Shown: in pieces, positions 24,630 through 32,989 of the stretch | Numbering within the stretch: the first letter of the stretch is position 1 | How the letters are laid out: every line of letters starts with the position of its first letter | Assembly (NCBI GenBank): GCA_045600965.1 | Contig: JAZRYW010000050.1 | Coordinates: forward strand, 1-64,000 | Length of the DNA stretch: 64,000 nucleotides | Source of the DNA: RGIG6374 sp045600965 | Lineage (GTDB): Bacteria; Bacteroidota; Bacteroidia; Bacteroidales; UBA932 | Direction: 5' to 3' | Program-made: the position numbers and the translations under genes | The notes under the pieces: generated by a model | What the model was told of the DNA's origin: nothing | The model's database searches: none | The model's input: only the letters and a program-made list of their open reading frames with translations

Positions 24630-26873
24630 TTATTCTTTCCAAATTGTCAAGCGCAGTCCGGCATAAAACTTTGCGCCCATAAGGGGGCCCCATACCACTG
24701 ATGCGTTGAAATCCCGGGAGAAGGGATCCCCGGAGGAGATGATGGCGTTCTCCTGACGGAAACCGGTGAGGTTCTCTCCGCCCACATAGACGTCAAAGTT
24801 ACGGAATTTTCTGGTTACCTGCGCGAAAAGCTGCGGATAAACGGGGGTCTGCTCCATCCCGTAGGCAACTGAGGCAAAGCGGGGAAGTTTCATCGGACCG
24901 TTGATCTGCGCAGTGAAGTCGAATATCCACTTGTTCATAGGAAGGGCATACTGCACGTTGAGCACGCCCTTGAAACGGCTCGTCATAGGGCGCTCAACGA
25001 GGCCCTGCCCATGAAGAGTCACCTTGGATTCGGTATATCTGAAGGTTGCCACGAAGTTCAGCCTTTCGACGGGAGTCACAGAAAAATCCGCCTGGAAGGT
25101 GTTGGTGTATGCCCGGCCGTCGAGATTATAGAAGACAACGGCATTCGGAAGGAGTTCCTGGTCGGCGATGACCTGGCTGTTGAAGGAACTGTGGAACCAG
25201 TCGATACTGACCGAGTTGTTTTCACCCTCACCGAAAGGAAGGTAGGCCGTGAGGTTGCCTCCGAAAGTCCAGGCGTCCTCAAGGTCGGGACTTTCATACT
25301 GACTTATGAAGCTGTAGCCGGTCGAAAGCGCACCCAGGTTGTCGGCAAGGACGGCTGGGGAGCGGAATCCGCGGCCTGCGGAGGCGCGGAAGACGAGGTC
25401 GTCGGTGAAATTGTACCTGACATTGGCGCGCGGAGCGAAAAGCAGCCCATACACGCTGCTCCAGTCCACACGGGCGCCGGCGACCACGGTCACCTTGTCA
25501 CCGTAGAGATAGGTGTATTCGCCGAATGCTCCGGTCAGGACCTCGCGTCTGGCATCGAGCCATTCCTGTTCGGGGCCGGAGGGCCTTCCATCAGGAAGGG
25601 GTGAAGTCCGGGTCTGCTCCGAGGAGTCGTCATAACGCAGCGACAGACCGGCCGTGAAGTGGTGGTTCCCGTTGTCCTGATTCTGGTAGAGAAGGTTAGC
25701 CAGACCGCTTGAAAGGCCTGAGTTGTAGGGACGCCTGCCGAATGAGCTTCGGGACTCATAGCGTGACCAGTCGAGAACAAGGGCAATGTTGGACGTGTTG
25801 TCGGCGTTCAGGGGTATGCCCAGCTTGCTGTAGGCATTGTAGTAGCCGTTGTGTATGTCGGACCGCCACAGGACGTCGGAGGGGCCGTTGCCCGACATCT
25901 GGCCTCCGGTGCGTCTGTCGTCGAGTATCTGCACTCCGAAGCGCCACTGCACGCCGCCGGCGGGGGCATAGAGCCAGCGGCTTGAGAAATTGACGTGGGT
26001 CTTCAGGGGGTCATCCATAAAGCCGTCGGAGTTGTGGTCCATCTCCTTGAACTGGCGGGAGAAGTGGATGAGATTGACCGTGCTCCAGGAGGATCCGAAC
26101 TGCAGCGACGAGGCGGCGTTGCCCTCGAGCATCGAATCCGAACTGCCGTAGAGCTGAAGGAAGAAGGGCTTCTCATCCGTAGGCTTGCGGTGTTCCACGT
26201 TTATCTGGCCCGTGATGGCTTCAAAGCCGTTTATCACCGAAGAAGGGCCCTTTGCTATCTGTATGCTTTCCAGCCACTGCCCCGGCACGTAGGACATACC
26301 GAAAGGAGAGGCCACGCCCCGCATCACGGGTCGGTTTTCATCGAGCATCTGGGTGTAGGAGCCGGAGAGCCCGAGCAGCTTTATCTGCTTTGCTCCTGTC
26401 ACGGCATCGGCATAGCCGACCGTGACAGAGGCGGAGTTCTCGAAACTTTCCGAAAGATTGCAGCAGGCCATCTTGCAGATGCCTGCGGCGGTGATCACCT
26501 CGGTGCGTATGCCTGACATACGGGATATGTAATTGCCCTCCTGACGGCCTATGACGCGGCTTTCGGAGAGAAGGTTCTCACCGTTTATGTAGAATTCGAG
26601 GGAGGTCAGGCCCCTGGAATAGAACAGCGTGTCCTTCGTATAACCGACATAAGTGGCTACGAGCGTCGCGTTTTCAGCGCCTGCGGCGTTGAAGATGATG
26701 CGGCCGTCCCCATCGGCTTCGATCAGCCTGCCCTGTTCAAGCCAGAAAACCTGGGCGAAGGGCAGAGGCTCGGGCTTTGATGAGGATGCATCGTAGACCG
26801 TTCCGGGAATATATTGGGAGTAGGCCCCTACAGCGAGGAACAGGAAGAAAAAAAGCGCTGCGAACCTTTTCAT
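24630..26873 (-). CDS. TonB-dependent receptor, probably metal-related
   Basis: 747 residues. Signal peptide (MKRFAALFFFLFLAVGAYS), an N-terminal carboxypeptidase-regulatory-like domain (about 22-105), a plug domain (about 115-230; TGAKQIKLLGLSGSYTQML, then IQIAKGPSSVINGFEAITG) and a 22-strand-type beta-barrel. The plug has a Cys-rich segment (CKMACCNLSESF) that suggests binding of a soft metal. Co-transcribed with a periplasmic HMA protein, so metal or metallophore uptake is the best guess. Its 5' leader carries the 45-bp repeat element interrupted by a 116-bp insertion. Confidence 0.85.
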   Translation of the reverse strand: MKRFAALFFFLFLAVGAYSQYIPGTVYDASSSKPEPLPFAQVFWLEQGRLIEADGDGRIIFNAAGAENATLVATYVGYTKDTLFYSRGLTSLEFYINGENLLSESRVIGRQEGNYISRMSGIRTEVITAAGICKMACCNLSESFENSASVTVGYADAVTGAKQIKLLGLSGSYTQMLDENRPVMRGVASPFGMSYVPGQWLESIQIAKGPSSVINGFEAITGQINVEHRKPTDEKPFFLQLYGSSDSMLEGNAASSLQFGSSWSTVNLIHFSRQFKEMDHNSDGFMDDPLKTHVNFSSRWLYAPAGGVQWRFGVQILDDRRTGGQMSGNGPSDVLWRSDIHNGYYNAYSKLGIPLNADNTSNIALVLDWSRYESRSSFGRRPYNSGLSSGLANLLYQNQDNGNHHFTAGLSLRYDDSSEQTRTSPLPDGRPSGPEQEWLDARREVLTGAFGEYTYLYGDKVTVVAGARVDWSSVYGLLFAPRANVRYNFTDDLVFRASAGRGFRSPAVLADNLGALSTGYSFISQYESPDLEDAWTFGGNLTAYLPFGEGENNSVSIDWFHSSFNSQVIADQELLPNAVVFYNLDGRAYTNTFQADFSVTPVERLNFVATFRYTESKVTLHGQGLVERPMTSRFKGVLNVQYALPMNKWIFDFTAQINGPMKLPRFASVAYGMEQTPVYPQLFAQVTRKFRNFDVYVGGENLTGFRQENAIISSGDPFSRDFNASVVWGPLMGAKFYAGLRLTIWKE

Positions 26874-26885
26874 TATGTATCTGTT

Positions 26886-27050
26886 TAGTCATTCTTATAA
26901 AATAACTTGGTAATCTTTATGAGTCTTGTTTCGTCCTTTGAATTTGTCATTCAGTCACGTAGCCCGCTACGCTCCTTCATTTCGCATTCAAAATCCATAA
27001 ACAATCCTTCATAAATCTTTTACCAACTTATTTTTTCGTCATTCCTTAGG
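26886..27050 (-). repeat. 45-bp leader element split by a 116-bp insertion
   Basis: The outer pieces (26886-26908 and 27030-27050) together match the element at 62646-62690 in the same orientation relative to the downstream gene. Between them is a 116-bp insert (26909-27024) flanked by AACTT on both sides (26904-26908 and 27025-27029). The insert begins GGTAATCTTTATGAG and ends CTTCATAAATCTTTTACC, an imperfect terminal inverted repeat, and has a central palindrome CGTAGC-CC-GCTACG (26958-26971). This looks like a non-autonomous (MITE-like) insertion with target-site duplication. Confidence 0.65.
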
Positions 27051-27073
27051 AATGCAAAATTACTAATATTGCT

Positions 27074-27081
27074 TATCTTTG
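27074..27081 (+). promoter_or_regulatory. Predicted -7 box of sppA
   Basis: TATCTTTG, a perfect TAnnTTTG match, 23 bases before the ATG at 27105. No good TTTG -33 box is visible at the expected distance. A CATTCC-TTA-GGAATG palindrome lies just upstream. Confidence 0.45.
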
Positions 27082-27104
27082 CAAAAACTATTCCCATCAA
27101 TACG

Positions 27105-28868
27105 ATGAAAGGATTCTTCAAATACACGCTGGCAGCATTTGTAGGCTGCGTCCTGGCTATACTGATCGGCACCTGGATGATAATCGGTGCGGTAAGTTCC
27201 ATCAGTTCGTCCATCAATTCCAAGCCTTCGACGGCAATTCCCCAGAACGCCATACTCAAGATCGACTTCAAGGAAAAGATTGCCGAGCAGGATGCACGCA
27301 ACCCATTCTCAGACCTGCAGCTTCAGGGTATGGCCGTCAACACCGGCAGCTCGATAGGTATGCTCAAGGCCGTCCGCGCACTTGAAACCGCAGCGCAGGA
27401 CCCGTCGATAAGGTTCCTTTTCATCAACACCGACAACGCCGACCTGACCGACATCACCTCGCTTGAGGAGTTCCGCAGAGCCATCTGCGCCTTCAAGGAG
27501 TCCGGCAAGGCCGTCGTGGCATACGGAAGCCATTTCTCCAACGCCGGCTACTACATAGCCTCCGCTGCCGACAAGGTCATCATCAACAAGTACGGCGATT
27601 TCCTTGTGACCGGCATCTCCTCACAGCTGTTCTTCCTGAAGGACATACTCGACAAAAGCGGTGTCAACATACAGCTCATACGGCACGGAAAATACAAATC
27701 CGCCGGTGAGATGTTCATAGCCAGCAACATCAGCGAGGCCAACCGCGAACAGAACCAGGCTATGATATCCTCCATCTGGGACAGCTGGTGCAAGGATATC
27801 GCCGCATCGAGGGACTTCACTGCAGAGCAGTTCAACTCCTGGATAGACAACCTCTCCCTGACCACCACAGACCGCCTTCTTGAACTGGGCATCGTTGACG
27901 AAGCTTGGTACGGCAATCAGCTGGAGGACTACCTCTGCACCCTTTCAAGCGTCGACAAGCCCGCCGACCTGAAGTTCGTGCCCTTTGCCGGCTATGCCGA
28001 CACCAAGGTGAAGAAGGACTACAAGGTGCGCGAGAAAGTGGCCGTAATCTATGCCGACGGTGAGATAGCGACCGGCTCCCAGGAAGAGGGCATCGCCTCC
28101 GAGCGCTTTGCAGGCATCATATCCAAAGTGCGCCGCGACTCCACCGTCAAGGCTGTCGTCCTGAGAGTCAACTCTCCCGGAGGAAGCGCCCAGGCCGCAG
28201 AAATCATCCGCAACGAACTTTCACTGCTCAAGCAGACCAAGCCCGTGGTGGCGAGCATAGGCAACTATGCCGCATCGGGCGGATACTGGATCTCCGCAGG
28301 CTGTGACAGGATATTCACCAACCGCACGTCACTGACCGGCTCGATAGGCGTGTTCTCCATCGTGCCGGATTTCAGCGGCACCGCAGCCAAGCTCGGAGTC
28401 AGGGCAGTCACGATAAGCAGCAACAGACACGGTGATATGATGAGCGTGCTCCGTCCGCTTGACGGCGCCGAGACGGAATATATGACTTCGATGGTGGAGA
28501 AGGTATATTCCGACTTCACTTCCGTGGTCTCCGAGGGACGCGGCATTTCCGTGGAAAGAGTTGACTCTCTCGGCCAGGGACGCGTATGGACAGGGGCCGA
28601 AGCCCTTGAGACAGGCCTGGCCGACGAGGTTGGAGGCCTTGTGGATGCCATCGGCTACGCATCCGGCCTGGCCTGCCTGACGGATTACAGGGTGGTGGAA
28701 TATCCCGCTCCCGCAGATCCCGTGACCCATATCCTCAACCAGCTGTCCGGCAACAAGGGCGGTGAACAGAGCGATCCCCTGGCCTCCCTGACCGGAATTT
28801 ACAGGGACATCCTCTCCGATGGAGGCACTGTCTGCGCAAGGATGGAATACATTTACGATTTCAGATAA
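27105..28868 (+). CDS. sppA: Signal peptide peptidase SppA, long form
   Basis: 587 residues from ATG 27105. N-terminal membrane anchor (about 8-33), then two tandem S49 domains as in the 67-kDa SppA of E. coli. The catalytic lysine lies in the first domain (IRHGKYKSAGEMFI) and the serine in the second (IGNYAASGGYWISAGCDRIF, then LTGSIGVF). Degrades cleaved signal peptides in the inner membrane. A CobW-type GTPase gene follows after 13 bases. Confidence 0.93.
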   Translation: MKGFFKYTLAAFVGCVLAILIGTWMIIGAVSSISSSINSKPSTAIPQNAILKIDFKEKIAEQDARNPFSDLQLQGMAVNTGSSIGMLKAVRALETAAQDPSIRFLFINTDNADLTDITSLEEFRRAICAFKESGKAVVAYGSHFSNAGYYIASAADKVIINKYGDFLVTGISSQLFFLKDILDKSGVNIQLIRHGKYKSAGEMFIASNISEANREQNQAMISSIWDSWCKDIAASRDFTAEQFNSWIDNLSLTTTDRLLELGIVDEAWYGNQLEDYLCTLSSVDKPADLKFVPFAGYADTKVKKDYKVREKVAVIYADGEIATGSQEEGIASERFAGIISKVRRDSTVKAVVLRVNSPGGSAQAAEIIRNELSLLKQTKPVVASIGNYAASGGYWISAGCDRIFTNRTSLTGSIGVFSIVPDFSGTAAKLGVRAVTISSNRHGDMMSVLRPLDGAETEYMTSMVEKVYSDFTSVVSEGRGISVERVDSLGQGRVWTGAEALETGLADEVGGLVDAIGYASGLACLTDYRVVEYPAPADPVTHILNQLSGNKGGEQSDPLASLTGIYRDILSDGGTVCARMEYIYDFR

Positions 28869-28881
28869 CAGCACCAAACCA

Positions 28882-30078
28882 ATGGCGATGAAATACACAC
28901 CGGTCCTTCTGCTCACCGGTTATCTGGGCAGCGGCAAGACTACACTTCTGAACCGTATTCTGAACAACCGCAAGGGTGTCAGATTCGCCGTGATAGTCAA
29001 CGACATAGGAGAAGTCAACATAGATGCCGACCTTATCCAGAAAGGCGGTGTGGTAGGTCAGCGGGACGACAGCCTGGTGGCTCTGCAGAACGGATGCATC
29101 TGCTGCACGCTCAAGATGGACCTTGTCAGGCAGCTCAGCGACATCGTCTCGATGGACAAGTTCGACTATATAGTCATTGAGGCCAGCGGCATCTGCGAGC
29201 CGGCACCGATAGCACAGACCATCTGCCAGATACCGAGGCTTCTGGGTGAGGAATACACCGCCGACGGCATTGCCAGACTGGACTGCGTTGTGACCGTGGT
29301 TGACGCCCTGCGTCTCAGGGACGAGTTCAACGGCGGTCTCGACCTTATGAATGAAAACCTCGACGAGGAGGATATCGAGAACCTCGTCATCCAGCAGATA
29401 GAATTCTGCAACATAGTGCTTCTGAACAAGGCCGCAGAAGTATCCGGGGACGAACTGGGACGCATAAGGGCGATAGTACGCTCTCTCCAGCCCAAGGCGG
29501 AGATAATCGAATGCAACTACGGTGACGTCGACCTCGACAGGATACTCTCCACAGGCCTTTTCGACTTCGACAGCGTGGCTTCTTCCGCCGCCTGGCTTCA
29601 GGAGGTGGAATCCCGTCACGACGATGACGACCAGGATGACGACGACCACGACGGGCATCACCACCACCATCACCACGACGATGAAGGTGAGGCCGAGGAA
29701 TACGGCATCGGCACATATGTCTATTATGAACGCCGCCCCTTCGACATCAACCGTTTCGACGATTTCGTAGCGCGGAAATGGCCCAAGGAGGTCATACGCG
29801 CCAAGGGCATCTGCTATTTCGAGGACGAAGCGGACCTCTGCTTCCTCTTCGAGCAGGCAGGAAGGCAGGTATCACTCAAGAACGCCGGGCAATGGTATGC
29901 CACGGTGCCCAACGACGAACTTGCAGCCCTTCTGGAGCGCGAGCCCGCCCTTGCAAGGGACTGGGATGACAAATACGGGGACCGTATGCAGAAACTCGTG
30001 TTCATCGGCCGCAATCTCGACAGAGAAAAAATCCGCGAAGCGCTTGACAGCTGCATCGCGGACACTTATCACTGGTAG
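28882..30078 (+). CDS. CobW/G3E family GTPase (metal chaperone type)
   Basis: 398 residues. P-loop GYLGSGKTTLL (13-23), the metal-binding GCICC motif (C72, C74, C75), GTPase motifs and a C-terminal CobW_C domain. An Asp/His-rich linker at about 240-265 (DDDDQDDDDHDG followed by seven consecutive histidines) separates the domains. This arrangement is typical of zinc-handling COG0523 GTPases that deliver Zn to target proteins under limitation. A second in-frame ATG is two codons downstream. It may be transcribed with sppA; a functional link to it is not evident. Confidence 0.88.
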   Translation: MAMKYTPVLLLTGYLGSGKTTLLNRILNNRKGVRFAVIVNDIGEVNIDADLIQKGGVVGQRDDSLVALQNGCICCTLKMDLVRQLSDIVSMDKFDYIVIEASGICEPAPIAQTICQIPRLLGEEYTADGIARLDCVVTVVDALRLRDEFNGGLDLMNENLDEEDIENLVIQQIEFCNIVLLNKAAEVSGDELGRIRAIVRSLQPKAEIIECNYGDVDLDRILSTGLFDFDSVASSAAWLQEVESRHDDDDQDDDDHDGHHHHHHHDDEGEAEEYGIGTYVYYERRPFDINRFDDFVARKWPKEVIRAKGICYFEDEADLCFLFEQAGRQVSLKNAGQWYATVPNDELAALLEREPALARDWDDKYGDRMQKLVFIGRNLDREKIREALDSCIADTYHW

Positions 30079-30086
30079 AACGCTTG

Positions 30087-31634
30087 TCAGAACTTGAATC
30101 CCAGCGTGAAGATCAGTTTGCTTGACCTGGGAAGGGTCTCGTATGTAAGCCCGGGAAGGCCGTCGTATTCGCCATACAGGGTATAGGACTCCCACTGCCT
30201 GGGATTGAGGCTCTGCTGGAAGGCGAAGTCGAAATGAATGCCTTCCGCGATTCTCAGGCCGAAACCGAGCGACCAGTTCCTTCTGGAGGAGTCGAACGAC
30301 TTTTCGGCCGATGCGAAATAGTTGTATCCGCCACGGAGGGAGAATCCCGGGGTGACCCTCAGTTCCGCGCCTATACGGAGATTGCCCGCATTGCGGAATT
30401 CCTTTTCTATCACATCGTTCTCGCCGGAGAATTCCCTGGGATTGCGGTTGTAGTCCATCATCCTGATGCTGCTGTAGTCGGCCTCCTCATAATCGACGCT
30501 GACAAGACCGCGATGTCCTATGGTCAATGCACCGCCTACGCTCCATCGCAGAGGGGTGGCCACCCTGTAGGAATATTCATAGTCGGGTGTGGACCGCTGG
30601 GCTCCGAAGCCGTCGGAGAATCGGGATGACATCGTTGTGCTCCAGAAGTCAGTCAGGTCATACCAGGTCGGGGTGGTGAAGGTGGCGCCAAGACGCAGGT
30701 TTGCGATGGGACGCCAGATGATGCCGAACTTCGCATTCACTCCCGAACCCACCGTGGACTGGTAATAGTTCCTGGTCATACTGTTGAAATTGGTGGCGAA
30801 GTCGGAGAGGTTGACCCCTTCCTCGAGATATTCCTCGCTCAGGTCAAGCGCCAGGGAGTAGAGGTTGAAATTGATGCCGAAATAGAGTTTGTCGGAGATA
30901 TTGGCGCCCACATTGAATGCAAACTCATCGATGCCTCCGGATGTCTTCCTGAAGAAGGACTGTTTCAGAAGGCCCGCCGTATAGAGGTCCCCGTCCCCGT
31001 TTATGTTCTCCGTGGCTCCTATGTAGTCGGTGTCGCTGTCACCCAGGTTGTTGATAAGGCCCGTCTGCCAGGCAAGGATCGAATTGACGGGTACATCATA
31101 ACAGAATGGATCCTCGGCAGAGAGCAGGGAGCGGTCCAGCCCGTAGGAGTTGTATGCTATGTAGCCGGGCAATGTGCTCTGATTGTTGAAGTTGGCCGTG
31201 GTGGAGCAGGAGTTGAAACTGCGGGTGCGGTTGTAGGCGAAGCCGAAATTGATGCTTACAAGGCCGGAATAGTTGCCGGTGTCGAACACCGCCACGCCCC
31301 CGGCGTTGGAAAGGTGGGTGCGGGTGTCCTTGTATGATGAAAGGGTGTTGGTCCCGTCGCTGTTGTTGAAGCCGGAAGACTGGGATGAGAAGGGATTCAC
31401 CCCGAGACTGAGAGTGAATTCGTTCCTGTTCATCACGGCCGTCGAGGCGGGGTTGATTGAAATCGCGCCCATATCACCGCCCAGGGCGGTGAACGCGTTG
31501 CCCATCGCCACAGTGCGGGCCGTGCCTTCATAATCCACCTTTGAGAAATTGAGGGCATCGTAAGCCGACTGGGCTGATATGGTGTTGCAGGCCAGCATAA
31601 CGGCCAGTGCTGCAATTATGTTCTTTCTTGTCAT
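30087..31634 (-). CDS. OmpP1/FadL/TodX-like outer-membrane protein
   Basis: 515 residues from ATG 31634. Signal peptide (MTRKNIIAALAVMLACNTISA), then YDALNFSKVDYEGTARTVAMG and the GGDMGAISINPASTAVM signature, which match the N-terminal hatch of FadL/OmpP1-type beta-barrels. The remainder is strand-rich and ends in F-K-F, a typical barrel C-terminus. Probably a channel for hydrophobic or small compounds. Follows the aromatic-rich lipoprotein gene by 22 bases on the same strand. Confidence 0.82.
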   Translation of the reverse strand: MTRKNIIAALAVMLACNTISAQSAYDALNFSKVDYEGTARTVAMGNAFTALGGDMGAISINPASTAVMNRNEFTLSLGVNPFSSQSSGFNNSDGTNTLSSYKDTRTHLSNAGGVAVFDTGNYSGLVSINFGFAYNRTRSFNSCSTTANFNNQSTLPGYIAYNSYGLDRSLLSAEDPFCYDVPVNSILAWQTGLINNLGDSDTDYIGATENINGDGDLYTAGLLKQSFFRKTSGGIDEFAFNVGANISDKLYFGINFNLYSLALDLSEEYLEEGVNLSDFATNFNSMTRNYYQSTVGSGVNAKFGIIWRPIANLRLGATFTTPTWYDLTDFWSTTMSSRFSDGFGAQRSTPDYEYSYRVATPLRWSVGGALTIGHRGLVSVDYEEADYSSIRMMDYNRNPREFSGENDVIEKEFRNAGNLRIGAELRVTPGFSLRGGYNYFASAEKSFDSSRRNWSLGFGLRIAEGIHFDFAFQQSLNPRQWESYTLYGEYDGLPGLTYETLPRSSKLIFTLGFKF

Positions 31635-31644
31635 AGCCTTGGTA

Positions 31645-31658
31645 TTAAGAATCTGTTT
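31645..31658 (+). repeat. TAAGAATCTGTTT intergenic motif
   Basis: TTAAGAATCTGTTT on the plus strand in the 22-base gap between the aromatic-rich lipoprotein and the FadL-like gene. The same motif follows infB (44627-44640), and near-copies follow proS (34466-34480 and 34486-34500). Confidence 0.4.
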
Positions 31659-32874
31659 ATCTTCTGCCGCCCACGTGTCCGCCGCCTCCGCCTCCGCCGC
31701 TGTGGCCGCCTCCGCTGAAGCCTCCACCGCCGCTATATCCTCCACCGCTGTGGCTGCTGCGGCCGCCCGAGCTTGTCGAACTGCTGGATGAACGGCTCGT
31801 CGAAGTGTTTGAACGGTTCGTCGAAGTGCTTGGAGTGCTGTTTGACGAACTGCGGCTGGAAGTGCTGCGTCCTGAGGTTGATACGGAAGATCTGCTCCCG
31901 GAAACGCTCCCGGAAACGCTCCCGGAGCTTCTGGAAGTGCTGATTCCACTGCCGGTTGATGACCTTCCGTATGAGGAGGTGGTACGTGTCGAGCTGCCTG
32001 CGGCACGAACGCCCGGTGTGGCGCCGGTGCCTCCTGTTATGTGCGTTGACCTGCGGGTGCCGTCGGCAGTCTGACCGGAGGTGCCTGTGTTGCGCACCCT
32101 GCGGGCTCCGTTGTGTGTCTGTGAAGAGTTCTCGAACGACCTGCGGGAGTCGTTGCGGCGCAGATCCGAACGTACCGCCATTCCACCGTCGGTGCGGTGA
32201 GAGCCGCTGTAGCGAATGTCACGGTTGTCATATATCGGACCTGGGCCATAGTACCAGTACCTGTCATACCAGCCGTAGCGGTACCAGGGGTCATACCAGC
32301 CCCAGCCAAAGCCCCATCCGTAATAGAAGGGGTCGAAGTACCAGGGGTCGTACCAGCCCACATAGCCGTAGCAGAAAGGCCCGTACCATCCGCCGTAATA
32401 AGCGGGGTTGTACCGGCCGTACACCCAGGGGCTGTACCAGCCGTGGAGAGGAGAGTACCAGTAATAGCTGATGCCCCACCAGGGATTGTACCAGGCATCG
32501 TCCCACGCGTTGACATTGATGTTTATGGTATAGTCGGGGCTGTCGAACCTGTGAAGACGCTCCTCGTAAGAAAGGCCGTCCTCGTATATGAGGTAAGTCT
32601 CGCCGGGTTTGGCGTCAATCTCAACCACACCGTTATCGTCGAAGAAAAGGACGTCATCGACAGCCGCCACTGTGGTTCCGGAACCTTGGCGGTCGGCGGC
32701 ACGAAGCCTCTCCAGCTCCGCCTGAGCTGCGGCGCGGGCCTCCATACGTTCCCTGTCGGGCCTTGCGTAGATGGCGTCATCGTTCCAGGACGAGCCGGAA
32801 TTGACCACTATCACGCCGCATCCTGTAAGAGTCATTGACCCGAGGATGAGTGCAAAAATGAAAGTGTTCTTCAT
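31657..32874 (-). CDS. Lipoprotein with Tyr/Trp/Gly-rich and Ser/Arg-rich regions
   Basis: 405 residues from ATG 32874, with lipobox (ALILGSMTLTGC). Residues 20-125 are acidic and mixed, including a DDVLFFDDNGVVEIDAKPGETY stretch. Residues 130-230 are extraordinarily aromatic (repeated Y-x-P-W, W-Y-x-P-W, GWYGPF units). The last 150 are Ser/Thr/Gly/Arg low complexity ending in Gly/His-rich repeats (GGGFSGGGHSGGGG). Not assigned to a known enzyme family; surface or matrix-associated structural roles are possible. It has an exceptional Shine-Dalgarno sequence (AAGGAGG, 32889-32883) 8 bases before the start. Confidence 0.7.
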   Translation of the reverse strand: MKNTFIFALILGSMTLTGCGVIVVNSGSSWNDDAIYARPDRERMEARAAAQAELERLRAADRQGSGTTVAAVDDVLFFDDNGVVEIDAKPGETYLIYEDGLSYEERLHRFDSPDYTININVNAWDDAWYNPWWGISYYWYSPLHGWYSPWVYGRYNPAYYGGWYGPFCYGYVGWYDPWYFDPFYYGWGFGWGWYDPWYRYGWYDRYWYYGPGPIYDNRDIRYSGSHRTDGGMAVRSDLRRNDSRRSFENSSQTHNGARRVRNTGTSGQTADGTRRSTHITGGTGATPGVRAAGSSTRTTSSYGRSSTGSGISTSRSSGSVSGSVSGSRSSVSTSGRSTSSRSSSNSTPSTSTNRSNTSTSRSSSSSTSSGGRSSHSGGGYSGGGGFSGGGHSGGGGGGGHVGGRR

Positions 32875-32882
32875 AAATTGGT

Positions 32883-32889
32883 CCTCCTT
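32883..32889 (-). promoter_or_regulatory. Strong Shine-Dalgarno sequence
   Basis: AAGGAGG on the minus strand with an 8-base spacer to the ATG at 32874. The other genes checked here lack such a site, as is usual in Bacteroidota. A TATCTTTA -7 box overlaps its upstream end (32896-32889), so either the box is not used or the transcript starts inside the ribosome site. Confidence 0.6.
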
Positions 32890-32903
32890 AAAGATAAAAT
32901 TCT

Positions 32904-32933
32904 TAATTTTGCGGCGCTCCGCCAAAAGGCGGG
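32904..32933 (+). promoter_or_regulatory. Predicted proS promoter box and leader hairpin
   Basis: TAATTTTG (32904-32911) is a perfect -7 box. It is followed by a short hairpin CCGCC-AAAA-GGCGG (32920-32933) at the start of the expected transcript, about 60 bases before the ATG at 32990. Confidence 0.45.
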
Positions 32934-32989
32934 AACTGTAAACTTAAGACAAAAATAACAACTTTTATACCAATAACCAACGATTCATT

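Noticed and set aside
29640..29680. Tandem GAC/CAC repeats as a possible microsatellite or CRISPR-like array
   Set aside because: They encode the Asp/His-rich linker of the CobW GTPase in frame.
32197..32838. A Val/Pro/Ala-rich plus-strand frame opposite the aromatic lipoprotein
   Set aside because: Mirror of the YW/G repeat codons of the real minus-strand gene, which has a lipobox and a Shine-Dalgarno site.
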